Assembly (NCBI RefSeq): GCF_902459465.1
Contig: NC_047072.1
Coordinates: 16,969,776 to 17,033,775, forward strand
Length of the DNA: 64,000 nt
Reading direction: 5' to 3'
Source of the DNA: Asterias rubens
Taxonomy: Eukaryota; Echinodermata; Asteroidea; Forcipulatida; Asteriidae
Below, piece by piece: positions 22,042-33,540 of the stretch. The notes beneath the pieces were generated by a model. It ran no database searches, was not told where the DNA came from, and worked only from the letters and a program-made list of their open reading frames with translations. The position numbers and the translations under genes were made by a program. Positions within the stretch are counted from its first letter, which is position 1. Each line of letters opens with the position of its first letter.

Positions 22042-25000
22042 TTACAAGCCCGGAGAGGGTGGGGTCAGTGGGCTCCACGAACCACCCTTGCCGTGGTACA
22101 ACTGATTTGACACGGACGAGTAGCCTCCCACATTCTCGGTCGAAATCGGAACTCCGTTCCCTTCAGACAGATGATTGTAATTCTGGTATCCTCCACACGA
22201 AGACAGCGCCGCTGACGGGCGTGGCACCCCCGTAATCGAGGAAGTGCTGTGTTGATTGTAATTGGCGTACGTTGCTCGAAGTAGTGACGTATGAACCGGG
22301 GAAGCCACAGCGCAGCTTGATGCGGGCGGGACTGATGAGGTTGTTGCAGTTGGCCATACGCTGCCGTACTGGGAACATGATGTAGCTGTGCTGTGATGGG
22401 CGGAGTTACCAAGGGGAGACCAAGCCTCGGGAGTTGATAGAAGTGGGAGGGATGACGTTGATGATTCACTAACATATGCACCTGCAAACAATAGTATATA
22501 AACACATGATTCGGTTGTAAACCGAATTCCGATAATAATTACCAGTTTTAATATTATGTATTGATTTTATACAACGATTTGGGGGGATGAACACAGAATT
22601 GACTAGAGTGGGATTCGAACCAACCCTTTCCGGATTAACGTGCCGGCGATATGCCAACTGAGCTATCTAGCCCGTTAATCCGGAGGTCGTTGGTTAGAAT
22701 CCCACTCTAGTCAATTCTTTGTTCATCCCCAAAAATCATTTCAAAATTTACCCGGTCAGTTTCCCTTGTGGTTTATATTGATTTTATACATCGTATACTT
22801 TGCCCATTCCATAAAACACTAGCGCATAGCAAAAATAAACAATTAAACAAACAACAACAGCAAAAAGACATTTGTTAATGGTAGCAGCAGCAATCACAAA
22901 ATAGAATTGAAATACCACAATCCATAAATGCGAACACAAGACCCTTTGGAGAACTTCTCGTACAATTAATGTTTAAAAGGCAAAAGTCGGTAGATTGAGT
23001 GTGGCTCTGAAAACAGCTGGGATGGCCTCGACGTTTCGAGTACACTCTACTCGTATTCGAGAGTCGAACAGGCGAGCATTCAAATTAAGATGAGCAGGGT
23101 AATAATGATAACAATATATCGAAGTCTTATAATACACAGAAGGCGCTGAGTAAACACAAACTTTCAGAAAGATATGTCATTGAAGTGATGAATATCTCTA
23201 AAACATATTTATTCTACTGGTATTAAGTTTACCCCAGTCTTGACGACTTTAAGGGTATAAAGCGTATGTCTTCCACATAGATGTGCCACTTGATACATCT
23301 TTCAGAATCACAACTTAAGTTATTCAGCGGCCCACTGCTGTTTCGAGGTATTTCTTATCGTTAAACGGAACGACAAGTCTTTCAAAAATAAGATACAAAC
23401 AAACAACAAGCAAAAAACAACTTCCAACCTCGCAGCAAAAGTCAAAACTAAACAGAACTAATCAAAGGCAACCATAATGTCAAGTGATACATCTTCGTAA
23501 AGCAATGTTTGCTCACTTGTTGGCTCAGAATAGTGCAGATTAGAAATTCCGGTTTATTTTCTGGCCTCGGTTTGCCTACGTGACTTCTGACCGTAAACGG
23601 GGGCTTACAGTCCCCGGGACTCCGTGTCTGCGTCCCCGTCAAGACAATCCCGTGCCACCCGCTAATGTTTGCTGTTCGGAAAACCTCCGACATTACTAGA
23701 TTGTGTACTTTATTTGCAACCTCATCTCGTATTTGCAGTAATGACGCAATCAATGAGTTTTAATTATTCCATGTCAATTGTAATTAAAGTAAAATGAGGT
23801 TTGCTTAGAATTCTGGAATTGTTTTGATCGACGGAGAAACATAGACGGGGCTGAAATAACAAAGCATAGCTATAGGAAATGACTGGGCCCTGAGTGACAG
23901 GGTGTTGGGTTGATGTGTGGAGAAAGGGAATTATAACAGTAGGCCTACTACTCTATGTCTACTTTGGAAACAAATTGAAAGAAGAAGAAAACATACAGAA
24001 AGACAGAGCAAATAACAATAATATGAAGCAACTCATTCTTCGCGTATGCCCCACGCCTTTGGAACTGTCTTCCTCATCAAACTCGTTGCGCGGAGTTGCT
24101 TAAAGTTTTTAAAGGCTCATCTCAAAATCTTCCTCTTTCTAAAATTTCTTGTAAAAGCGCCAGGAATTCCCAGTGACATGTTAGCGAGCTCTAAAAATGC
24201 CGATTATTATTGGGTTTTTATTTTTATTTTGTATACACTGAGATACAAATTGATTTTATACTTCTTAACTTCAGATAAAAAGAAGGTGAAAAGGAAAAAC
24301 AACTTGGGTAAAAACAAGTCATTATCGAGCATGGGCCGTTTTAACACATTCAACACCTTATCCCTTAAAGGTTTTTAGTTTACCGTCTTGATGCCCCAGG
24401 ACATTAAGATACCTCAACGGAAGCCAAAAGGTAGAACCGAAAACTTACAAATCCTTGTGGCCACCCGCCCGTCGTCTCATACTTGTGTCTAAATAAATAC
24501 CATCCATACAGGAAGTGAATTTAGAATCTCTAAAAATTCCATTGAAATCCCGTGTTTAAACATGGAAGTCAACACACAAAACACCGCAAACTTGCACCAA
24601 TAAACTAACACAGGTGTGCGTCGGGGGACAGAAGCCTAAAACACGGCGTGACACCTTGACAAACCGTCCGGTGAGAACGCCCCTTTAGAACACATTGTGT
24701 GGGCTTGGTGTTTAATAACAATGCATTTCGCACTCTTGAGTTGACTGTTCGGGAGTCGATATTAAGATGTCAAATAAGGAGACAAACATTGGAAGAATAG
24801 AGTTAAGAAGTTAAACAGAGAGGAGGAACACCGATGGTGGTAAAGGGTGCACCCAACCCACCAAAATAGGAGAAAATAGAGCGTCGGAGTCATTTGTTTT
24901 TTTGAAGGCCCTCAAAATATTTTATTCCAGACAGATTTGAGCACCCAAGATAAGCGACACAGTGTATGAAATGTTCCCAAATTGATCCGTGTGGATTGTT

Positions 25001-28000
25001 GACTTCCAACTTGAGGTTTTGTAAATGTCATGCCGGGAAATGCCTAAGAACAAACAATACACAGACCCTACCCATAAAATATGGAAAAATCCCCTTTTTT
25101 GAAATTATTTCAATCTCAAGACAACACGGTGCTGGAGCGTCACTGAATTGGACTGCGCAAAAAGCAAACCAAAAAACAACGCAACGAAATCAATAAAAAC
25201 AACATCAACGACACTAATTTCATACAACCACCATAATTTCAAAGTAAAAACTATTCTGTTCAGTGTAATGAACTAATTGTTAATAATCTTAAATCAGTTG
25301 TTCAAAATCATACTCGAAGCCATTCGATTGCACAGTCAAGCCAAGTCATTGCACAATGATCCAATTAAAGACACTGGACACTATTGGTAGTTGTTAAAGA
25401 CCAGTCCTCTCACTTGGTGTATCTCAACATAATATGCATAAACGAACAAACCTGTGAAAATTTGAGCTCAATCGGTTATCGAAGTTGCGAGATAATAATG
25501 AAAGAAAAAAAACACCCTTGTCACACAAAGTTGTGTGCTTTCAGATGCTTAATTTCGAAACCTCAAGTTCTAAATCTGAGGTCTCGAAATCAAATTCGTG
25601 GAAAATGACTTCTTTTCCGAAAACTACGTCACTTCAGACTCTGAGGGAGCCATTTCTCACAATGTTTTATACTATCAACCTTTCCCCATTACTCATTACC
25701 AAGTAAGGTTTTATGCTAACAATTATTTTGAGTAATTACCGATAGTGTGCACTGCCTTTAAACCAGGTCACGAATTACATTTTTGAGAAGCCGATTTCCT
25801 TTTGAAAAGGACACATCGTAACATCAAGAAATATTGAAAGCGCACCAAGGCCAGAGCATCATAAGCCTGGACCAATGTTCGTGCTAAAACAGTTGATAAT
25901 TATCTTACTATTTCGTTCCGTTTGGTCAAGTTTTACTCTTTGCATAATATCAAAATATTTTGTATTTGTTGTCTGGCATTTTCAGTTTACATAGCCTTTT
26001 GATTGACGGGTAAGCCAGGTAATGATTATTTTTTGAGAAATTTCAAAAAAGGATCTCCCTGGGTTCGGGATACTTTATACATGTTACGGAAATAGTGTGA
26101 ACCATAACAACTCATTCAAATAAGTCGTCACACTTTTGGCATGATGATATAGGTGACAAACAACTCAAACAGTAAGACCCCAAACAACACGATTGGTGTC
26201 AGTGCAGGTAATTATTTCCATTTGTGATTTCTCTCCAATTGTTGGCGAACCACCCACACTGTGTTCAGCTGAGATGTACATAAATCCCAGGCTTCATCGG
26301 AAAAATACAGAGAACAAATTAATGATAAATCCATCGGCAATAAAGATAAGGAACGAGCGGGGATAAAACCGAGGTAGGTGCGGGGGCTATTGAATCGTTT
26401 GACGGTACCAGTGAGTCACCCTATTCATTGGTAGGTCGTATTCGGTGATAAAACACCCCCGGAATACAAAGATGTTTACTGGGGTAACCACACTAGTTTG
26501 GAGGTCTACCTTTTGTCGGTGTCGAACTAGCATTGATGCAAACCGGTTTGTTTTCCGAGGACAATTGGTGACAATGCAAATTTGGTTAAAATAAAAAGTG
26601 GGATTACATTTCATGAACACATTTTGGTCCAATTGCTCGCCTCTGATCAAAGGCACCGACACGTATTATGTATACCCAGCAACAAAAGAATTTTTACTGG
26701 AGGTTGAGTTTTATTTAAACTTTTAGGGTTTTGGAATCTGACAAGAGTTGGAAGTTTGTTTATTACAGAACGTGGGATCGACACCTGCAAGTTGTTGGTT
26801 TTATGATTGGTTTTTATTTAACACCCACAACAGTAAATAAAATTAGTGACATAAAAAGGTCCCTTTTCGTTTTGCTGTTCCAGTACGCCTAACACCTACT
26901 TTTGAAAATAAATCTGTTACAAGATTAAAGTTGCATTTTTGTCTCATTTTTTCCCCGAATAAAGTTTGACTGATGAGACTGTTGTTGTTTCAAAGTTAAA
27001 AGACTGAAGCGAGGACTTTCACGGATGTCGCAGACGATGCACTAAATACACGTTACTTGCAAACCGACCAATCATTTAGTTCTTTATTAACTACCACTTA
27101 TCACAAGATTTTTCAAATCTGTATAAGAAGAACATCCGCCTCAAATTTAAATTTAAATAAGTAGGGTCAAATTTCAGATCAGATCAAGTATCTTTAAATC
27201 TCTAACGAAAAAGGACTGACAGACTTTCAGAACTAATGTGAAAGTGAGATAATTTTAAGAAGAACCTTTAACCATAGAGGAAGGTAATATTATTTCCTTC
27301 CCTCCATGCTTTAACCTTGCACAAGATTGAACACTTTATTACAGTTTTTCAGAACCAACACTACTCCAAAAAACAAATTACAATTGGTGCTACATCAAAC
27401 CTCACTTAATTTTACACCTATCGTGCAAAGTTTCCTATCATATTAAAAATTGACTAGGACAAAAAAACTAAAAAACTAAATCGACAACAAAGTTAATGAC
27501 CTACCAGAGTCTTTCTAGAAAGCAAACGTGAAATAAAATTTGAAACTAAACCAAGTGTGTGTTTGTGAAAAGGATGAAATGAATCAAATAGTTTCCAACT
27601 TACTTGTAGGTGAGTACTTTTGTTCATAGGGTGGTGGTGGGTAGGGTGTGGAACGGTGACTCCGTAGACTGCCATACCTCTCCATTGCACAGTTATGTGA
27701 AGCGGGTGAAGGGAGGCTGAGAGACGGGGCGAACTGATGGGGATTCGGGGCCGAACACAGACCCCCGGCGCTAGGTAGAAACCAACTACCCACTGTTGGA
27801 GAAAGTAGGATTTTAGTTTGTAGAGTCAATAAATGATCGTTCCAAAATATCGCGGACAATTTCGCCTACTTTTAAAGACACTGGACACTATTGGTAGTTG
27901 TCAAAGACTAGTCTTCTCACTTGGTGTATCTCAACATAATATGCATAGAATAACAAACCTTTGAAAATTTGAGCTCAATTGGTCCGTCGTAGATGCGAGA

Positions 28001-31000
28001 TAATAATGAAAGAAAAAACACCCTTCTCACACGAATTTGTGTGCTTTCAGATGCTTGATTTCGAGACCTCAAATTCTTTATCTGAGGTCTCGAAATCAAA
28101 TTCGTGGAAAATTACTTCTTTCTCGAAAGTCACTTCAGAGGGAGCCGTTTCTCACAATGTTTTATACTATACTATCAACCTCTCCAAATTACTCGTTACC
28201 AAGTAAGGTTTTATGCTAACAATTATTTTGAGTAATTACCAATAGTGTCCACTGTCTTTAGGCATTCCAACGAATAGTTGGTTCTCTCAGTGTTAGCATG
28301 ATGGAAACATATCATAGATTTATAAGCTATCCAGCCAGTTAAAAACAATGTTGCTGTTTTTTTATGAAAGCAAACCACAAACGAACTGAAAATCAAACTG
28401 TGGGAAGAGTGTCAGCTTTTGTAAAATATGAGGTTATCAAGTATAACGTATTTAAAAAAAAATAATAATAATAATGACTTTAAAGGAGCACGTTGCCTTG
28501 GACCGGTCGAGTCGGTCTTTGAAAAGCGTTTTTAACCGTTTGATATAAAATGCATATGGTTGAAAAGATGTTGTAAAAGTAGAATACAATGATCCACACA
28601 AATATGCCTCGAAATTGCGTGGTTTTCCTTTTACCACGTCGACGAACATGGTCGGCCATTAATTATGGGAGTCAAATTTTTGACCCCCATAAATGGCCGA
28701 CCGTGTTAGTTCGCAAAGCAAAAGAAAAACCACGCACTACTTAGGCATATTTGTGTGGATCATTGTATTCTACTTTTAAAACATCTTTCCAACCATATGC
28801 ATTTTATAACAAACGGTTACAAAATGCTTTTTATAGACCAACTCGTCCGATCCAAGGCAACGTGTCCCTGTAATGTGTTTTTTGTTGTTGTCCAAGAGCA
28901 AAAGCTTAATTTTTAATAGATCAATATTATTTGAATAAGCCATAAAATGCTTCATTACTTTATATCTCCTAACTATCTAAATGCAGTGAGAGAAAAACTG
29001 ACTTAATAGTTTAAATTTTATAATTTATATAAATTTATATGTATATTTGGTTTGCTGTGACACCATGTGTGTTTTGTTCTTAGAGAACTGTCTTGCTTTA
29101 TTCTACTATACCGCTAAGTAGATTGTTCGGGTGTTCGGGAGATGCCTCAAATCCTATATACATGTGTTTTTAATTTAATTTGCATGTTTGATTTGACTTA
29201 CGTTGTGGATATCTTGGTTGCTGTAAATCGTGATAGTCATCTTGCTCATGGTCTCCCCTGAAACAATAATTGAAAGAAATAAAAATGCATATGAAAACAA
29301 AGACTTCCAGGAGAAACCCTTTTTTTCTCCAGAAACTCTCTTGCCGGTGTTATCAATTTTAAGTTATGGTACATCACCACAAGGAGTTGTCTCGGTTGAC
29401 AAACATTCAGTTCTTGATGACAATGTTGCCTTTACAGGAGGGACAATCCCCCAAAACAACAGTCAATTATTGTTCAATGGGAAGAGGTGAATTTAAAGGC
29501 AGTGGACAATATTGGGAACTACTCAAAACATTGTGAAAAACGGCTCCCTCTGAAGTGGAGTAGTGTTCGAGAAAGAAGTAATTTTCCACGAATTTGATTG
29601 CGAGACCTCAGATTTAGAACTTGAGGTTTCGAAATCAAGCATCTGAAAAGCACACAACTCCGTGTGACAACGGTGTTTTTCTTTCATTATTATCTAGCAA
29701 CTTCAAAGACCAATTGAGCTCAAATTTTCACAGGTTTGTTTTTGTATGCATTATGTTGAGACCCACCAAGAAGACTGGTCTTCCACTGTCTTTAAGTTAG
29801 ACTTGAAGCTTTGTATAACGGTTGTGGAAACCGGAAAAAAAGGGCAGAGAAACAGAAGAAGCCGGAGATCAACGATAAAGAACATAAAAGGGCCATTGCT
29901 GACAACAGAGAGCTCGGGATAGAAAGGAATGAAGAATTGGTGAAGAGGTTTTCCTCCTGCAGTATAGAGTGAAATAGGCTAGACAGAAGCATTGGATTTT
30001 ATACCATCAGAGTAAAGGTCAAACTTTGCTACTGAATGATTACGAGTAACCGATTTTGACTTGGAAAGCCAAAGCCGAGCCTAAATTTTACTCACTTTTC
30101 TTTGATATCCAAGAAGGCCTTGGCGAAGGGGTTGAACTTGATTTTAAGCTGTGTTATCTGTTGAGAGGTTCAAGAGCTTAGCTTAGTACTGAATTCAAAT
30201 GAAATTAAAATGTCATTATAATAAAATTACTAATTTGAAGACTTTTCACTTGCAGCTGAGAAGATGATTTACGAAGAATGCGGCAACAATTATGTTCGTG
30301 CTGCTGAAGTGTAATGGCGCCTACACGACAGCCAGCTATCAACTTAAAATGACCACAAGGCACAGCCAGAGATTGAAAGTTTGGATTTTCCAGAGGGAGG
30401 AAAACCAGAGGGGCCGGAGAAAACCATCAGTGTAAAGACAAGACCCAACGCACACTCTATTCACAAATTAATGGTCTTAGTCTGAAATCGAACCAGTGCC
30501 GAATAGCAAGTGCTTTACACACTTCGCCACCTCTCTTACTGGAAGAGGTGATGGTTTTGAGAGAAATTCCGACAAATTTAGTCCGGTTTTATCGTACTAC
30601 AAATGAACCCTTTTTTGTGAATACACACTTCACACGGTTGGAATTCTGCAAGTTGGTTACTTCTAACACTCTGAAACTCCCGATTATAAAATAATTTATC
30701 CCGGCTTCTGGTGACAAGGACCCTATAAGTGAGGAGGCTCGGAAACTAATTGACAATGAACATTTTCGGCCAGATTGACACAGACTTCGTGCCATTCTGA
30801 CTCACATAAGGGTCAGTCCCCTTCGACCCGAATCTTGGTGAATTTCGGTTCAACTATGATCGAGGAGTTATTGGAGTGTGCATAAGTTATTGTTCTGGAT
30901 ATAATTTGCGAGAATTTCGAACTTTAATTAAGATATTACAGATGGTACAACTTAAAGACTTACGTCTTCGTTCTGATAAGCCGTAACTGCAATGAACCTT

Positions 31001-32693
31001 GTCTCTGGGAAGGCGAAGCTCCTTAGAAGACGCTGCTTCTCAGGTCCTCCAACCCGTATGACATGGATACGAGGCTCGTACTTATGAAGAGAGTTCAACA
31101 TGATCTACATAAATAGAGGGCACAAATAAAAATGTATCAAGTTGATAACTTTTTTCATCGTAGTTAGAAAAACACTTTCTGTGATTTTGTATCTTCAATC
31201 AGATCTTAGAGTTCGAACATGTTAACTTATAATCATATATACAACTTTCTAATTGCCCCCAAAAAAGGAAATGGCGATCACACTTTAACAGTGTTTTTCA
31301 AAAGAAAATGAAGAAACCAGCTGATCGGCTGAAAAGTCGCATGCCTGTTATGTATAGGTTATTAGCTTGGTTTGCAAATAGATTATTCCAAAATGTATGC
31401 AGTCATAACCCAAATAATATTTAAGACTTTTATAGAAAAACGATGGAAACACTATAGATGGATTTTGAATAGTTTGCTCGTTTTTTGTTTTTGTTTTCAC
31501 GGCTATTAAAAACAAAGTTTGTCTTTTGTTTAATACACTTTCCTGAGTTAACATTATTTTTTGTGTATCCTATATTATAGGCATTCACTTTTTTTAATCT
31601 GAGTTTGAAGTCAACATAAGTACCGAAATAAAAGAGGATTCCCTTTGAGATTGTTAAATAAAATAATATGTGTATGTACCTGTCCAGTTCCGTTGAGTTT
31701 ATTGGAGAGTTTGACTTTACTGAATGATACACATTGCTTCATCCAGTGCGCTCCGAAGTTAGGTGAATCAGGGTGGATGTAGGCCGTACTTGGAGGGGGT
31801 GAATCGGGCTTACCTCCCGGTACCCATTCACCGTTCACGTACTTCCAACGATTCTCGTCTGCCGGGGAGAAGTCTAGCAGGACGGAGTACATGGCGTTGG
31901 GGTTTAGACCGGAGATTGAGGCAGACAGCACTGGGAACATCCTTCTAAAATGGATTTGAAATGGGGGGGATCAAATTCGACTTTTTAATTTGTTTATCAA
32001 CTTTCAACTGTTTGGACTCTCGCTGACAAAATGACAGTAGATTCCAGCTTTTTATTAAAACATAGCTAAACATTATTAAGTTCTGATAGGATGGCGGCTT
32101 GGTTAGAAGATGAAGGAATAACGGTCCAATGTTTATGGAAGGAATTTATGTTCATATATAAGGCAAAAGTGAGTTATGAACAGAAGTTCCTTCATAAGGC
32201 AAAAGTCAAACATAAATACAATTGGAAACGTTTGGTTTTTAATAGTATAAAGTTTACAGAAGAGTAAATCTACCAAAAAGTATCAATTTGTATATCAATC
32301 TCAAAATTAATAGCAAAAAATAGCATGGCAAAATATGATCTTAAGATGGAATTCAGTTTCTGTGAAATTAAACCTTATAATAATTTACAGAAAGAAAAAT
32401 AAAGTCTGGCAACAAGTGTTATTCACTTAAGAAAAGGACCGCCAAGATGAAAATGCTTTTCTCCAGATATACATATTCAGGCAAACTCATAAAACTTACC
32501 TTCCAGTCTTAGTGACAATCATCTCATTTGTAAGTTTACTAAATCTCCGCCATAGATCCCGATCTTCCAGCGTAACTTTCAGTCCCTTCTCGCTGGGGTC
32601 ACCCTTCTCGCTCCCCCGTGTCATCTCGCTCTGCACGGCGCTCAGAAGATGCGCTACGTTGTACGAAGGCGGGCGCATTGTATCTGTACTCAT
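22042..32693 (-). CDS. bra: Brachyury T-box transcription factor, complete, 7 coding exons
   Basis: Sequence-specific nuclear transcription factor of the T-box family. Brachyury orthologues act in mesoderm/notochord, hindgut and blastopore specification (established knowledge). Coding exons on the minus strand: 32693-32500, 31944-31680, 31104-30964, 30157-30096, 29257-29202, 27792-27604, 22481-22042. All introns are GT/AG and phases join to 1347 nt, 448 aa plus stop. Residues 10-25 ([14 protein letters not shown]) and SEKGDPSEK are the conserved Brachyury N-terminus. The T-box spans about 40-221 with [44 protein letters not shown] and NPFAKAFLD. The tail has the family motifs [26 protein letters not shown] and a WSPLTPP end. 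Start: first ATG of the conserved N-terminus. Length fits sea-urchin Brachyury (about 430 aa). Intron 6 is 5.1 kb; MITEs lie in introns 4, 5 and 6. No break seen. Confidence 0.97.
22573..22738 (-). repeat. tRNA-like sequence in an inverted (head-to-head) duplication
   Basis: On the minus strand, 22673-22601 has a pol III A box (TAGCTCAGTTGG), a perfect B box (GGTTCGAATCC) and a possible GTT anticodon in a weak stem. The acceptor ends do not pair well, so it is a tRNA-derived sequence rather than a good tRNA gene. The stretch 22673-22738 repeats the 3' half in inverted orientation (AATCCCACTCTAGTCAATTC, then TGTTCATCCCC). The left flank carries the matching GGGGGGATGAACACAGAATT. It lies in brachyury intron 6. 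Confidence 0.65.
22990..23085 (-). mobile_element. Retroelement 3'-tail-like fragment
   Basis: The minus strand reads TACTCGAAACGTCGAGGCC and TTTTCAGAGCCACACTC, matching the tail at 49735-49830 (TTCGAAACGTCGATAC and TTCTCAGAGCCAACACTC). GAAACGTCGA tails after a hairpin are common on invertebrate retroelement ends. The family cannot be named from this piece. Confidence 0.5.
24037..24135 (+). pseudogene. Degenerate LINE reverse-transcriptase C-terminus
   Basis: A plus-strand frame reads [20 protein letters not shown], then LKVFK and, after a frame shift, AHLKIFLF. This is the same LINE C-terminal signature as at 16718-16882 (APRLWNSLP...FK..LK..LF) but more decayed. It sits antisense in brachyury intron 6. 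Confidence 0.65.
24612..24656. promoter_or_regulatory. Candidate pair of T-box half-sites in brachyury intron 6
   Basis: AGGTGTGC (24612-24619) and TGACACCT (24649-24656) face each other 29 bp apart in a GC-richer patch (to about 24690). TGACACCT is an exact T half-site (TSACACCT); the other has one mismatch. Brachyury autoregulation is known in other deuterostomes; here it is inference, since exact 8-mers are expected a few times per 64 kb by chance. Confidence 0.3.
25365..25761. mobile_element. TTAA MITE subfamily I, full copy (brachyury intron 6)
   Basis: Bounded by TTAA at both ends (25365-25368, 25758-25761); left ACACTGGACACTATTGGTAG, right ACCGATAGTGTGCACTGCC. The central palindrome is CGAAACCTCAAGTTCTAAAT with TGAGGTCTCGAAATCAAAT. 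Reverse orientation relative to the copies at 35186 and 52756. Confidence 0.88.
27872..28260. mobile_element. TTAA MITE subfamily I, full copy (brachyury intron 5)
   Basis: Left TTAAAGACACTGGACACTAT, right AATAGTGTCCACTGTCTTTA; the right TTAA is mutated to TTTAGG. It begins 80 bp upstream (in gene direction) of brachyury coding exon 6, close to the 3' splice site. Confidence 0.88.
28479..28873. mobile_element. 395 bp foldback element (brachyury intron 5)
   Basis: Left AAAGGAGCACGTTGCCTTGG is mirrored by right CAAGGCAACGTGTCCCT. The arms pair almost throughout (AATGATCCACACAAATATGC with GCATATTTGTGTGGATCATT). The centre is a second hairpin, GGTCGGCCATTAATTATGGG with CCCCCATAAATGGCCGACC. No coding capacity. 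A partial copy lies at 16975-17150. Confidence 0.85.
29493..29795. mobile_element. TTAA MITE subfamily I, internally shortened (brachyury intron 4)
   Basis: TTAA-bounded copy in forward orientation (left TTAAAGGCAGTGGACAATAT). The right terminus is shortened: it goes from AGACTGGTCTTCC straight to ACTGTCTTTAA, losing the usual TGACAATTACCAATAGTG. Confidence 0.82.
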
Positions 32694-33500
32694 TTCTCAA
32701 ATCAGTCCAAAACGACAAGGAATGAAATTGCGTATGTGTCAGTTACTGGTATGTGTTCTTGATAATCTGTTCTCATATAGCCTTTAACTCAAGTTGCAGA
32801 GAGGTTCAACTTTGAAGCGGGCAACTTTTCATGTAGTTGAAAATATCTATTCCATTCGGTCAAGATGCTTTAGTTTTGGAAGTTCTTCAGTTTTGACGGC
32901 TTGGTCAGCACCCCGCACTTACGGAAGAAAGGGGTGTCTAAGAAATGATGTTGAACTATCGAGAGCACGGGCTTCACTGACTCGATTCTGAAGATGCTCC
33001 AAAGACTTCAATCCCTCCCACTTCTCTTCCTCTACAATTACCCACCAATCGGTTAACTGAACTTGGGTTGTGTAGCTCTGATACAACGCTCAATCATACA
33101 GTGGCACAGCGGCTCCACATCAAAGGGGGTACAATTTGAAGTTAAAAAGTCTGCCAACACTGCACCTCTACTGTTCAAACACAACTCCACGTAGTGGAGC
33201 TTAAAACGTCAACCAACAAAACAGGTGATTTTTCCCGAGTCACATCAATCCCTATTGGCTATCATAACATGAATATCCATTAAACTCATGCATATTCAAA
33301 TTCCTGATGATGCAATTGGGTTATCTTGGTTTACTTATTCATGACGTGAAGGTTTAGCGGCAGCTTATTGGTCCAAATGCAATTAGGAAGTCTGACAGTT
33401 TTGATGCGGTGTCAGTTACATAGAGCTGTCATCGACATCTTCTTAATAGCTGGCCCGACGAAGGTTGCGTTGTGATGCAAAGGCAGTTCACACTCCAAGC
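32694..33500 (-). promoter_or_regulatory. Brachyury 5' flank / presumed promoter region
   Basis: Upstream of the start codon I see no repeat and no other gene. On the gene's strand there are CCAAT boxes (ATTGG on plus at about 33254 and 33367), but no obvious TATA box near them. The 5' UTR and transcription start cannot be placed from sequence. Confidence 0.3.
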
Positions 33501-33540
33501 ACACACAGCTTGAGCTTTTGTTATCACTTTAATGGGATAT

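Noticed and set aside
22601-22673. Functional tRNA-Asn gene
   Set aside because: A and B boxes are good but acceptor and anticodon stems pair poorly; it is called tRNA-derived.
25384-25706. Short open frames inside TTAA MITEs
   Set aside because: The same frames recur in several copies and come from the MITE arms; no transposase signature.
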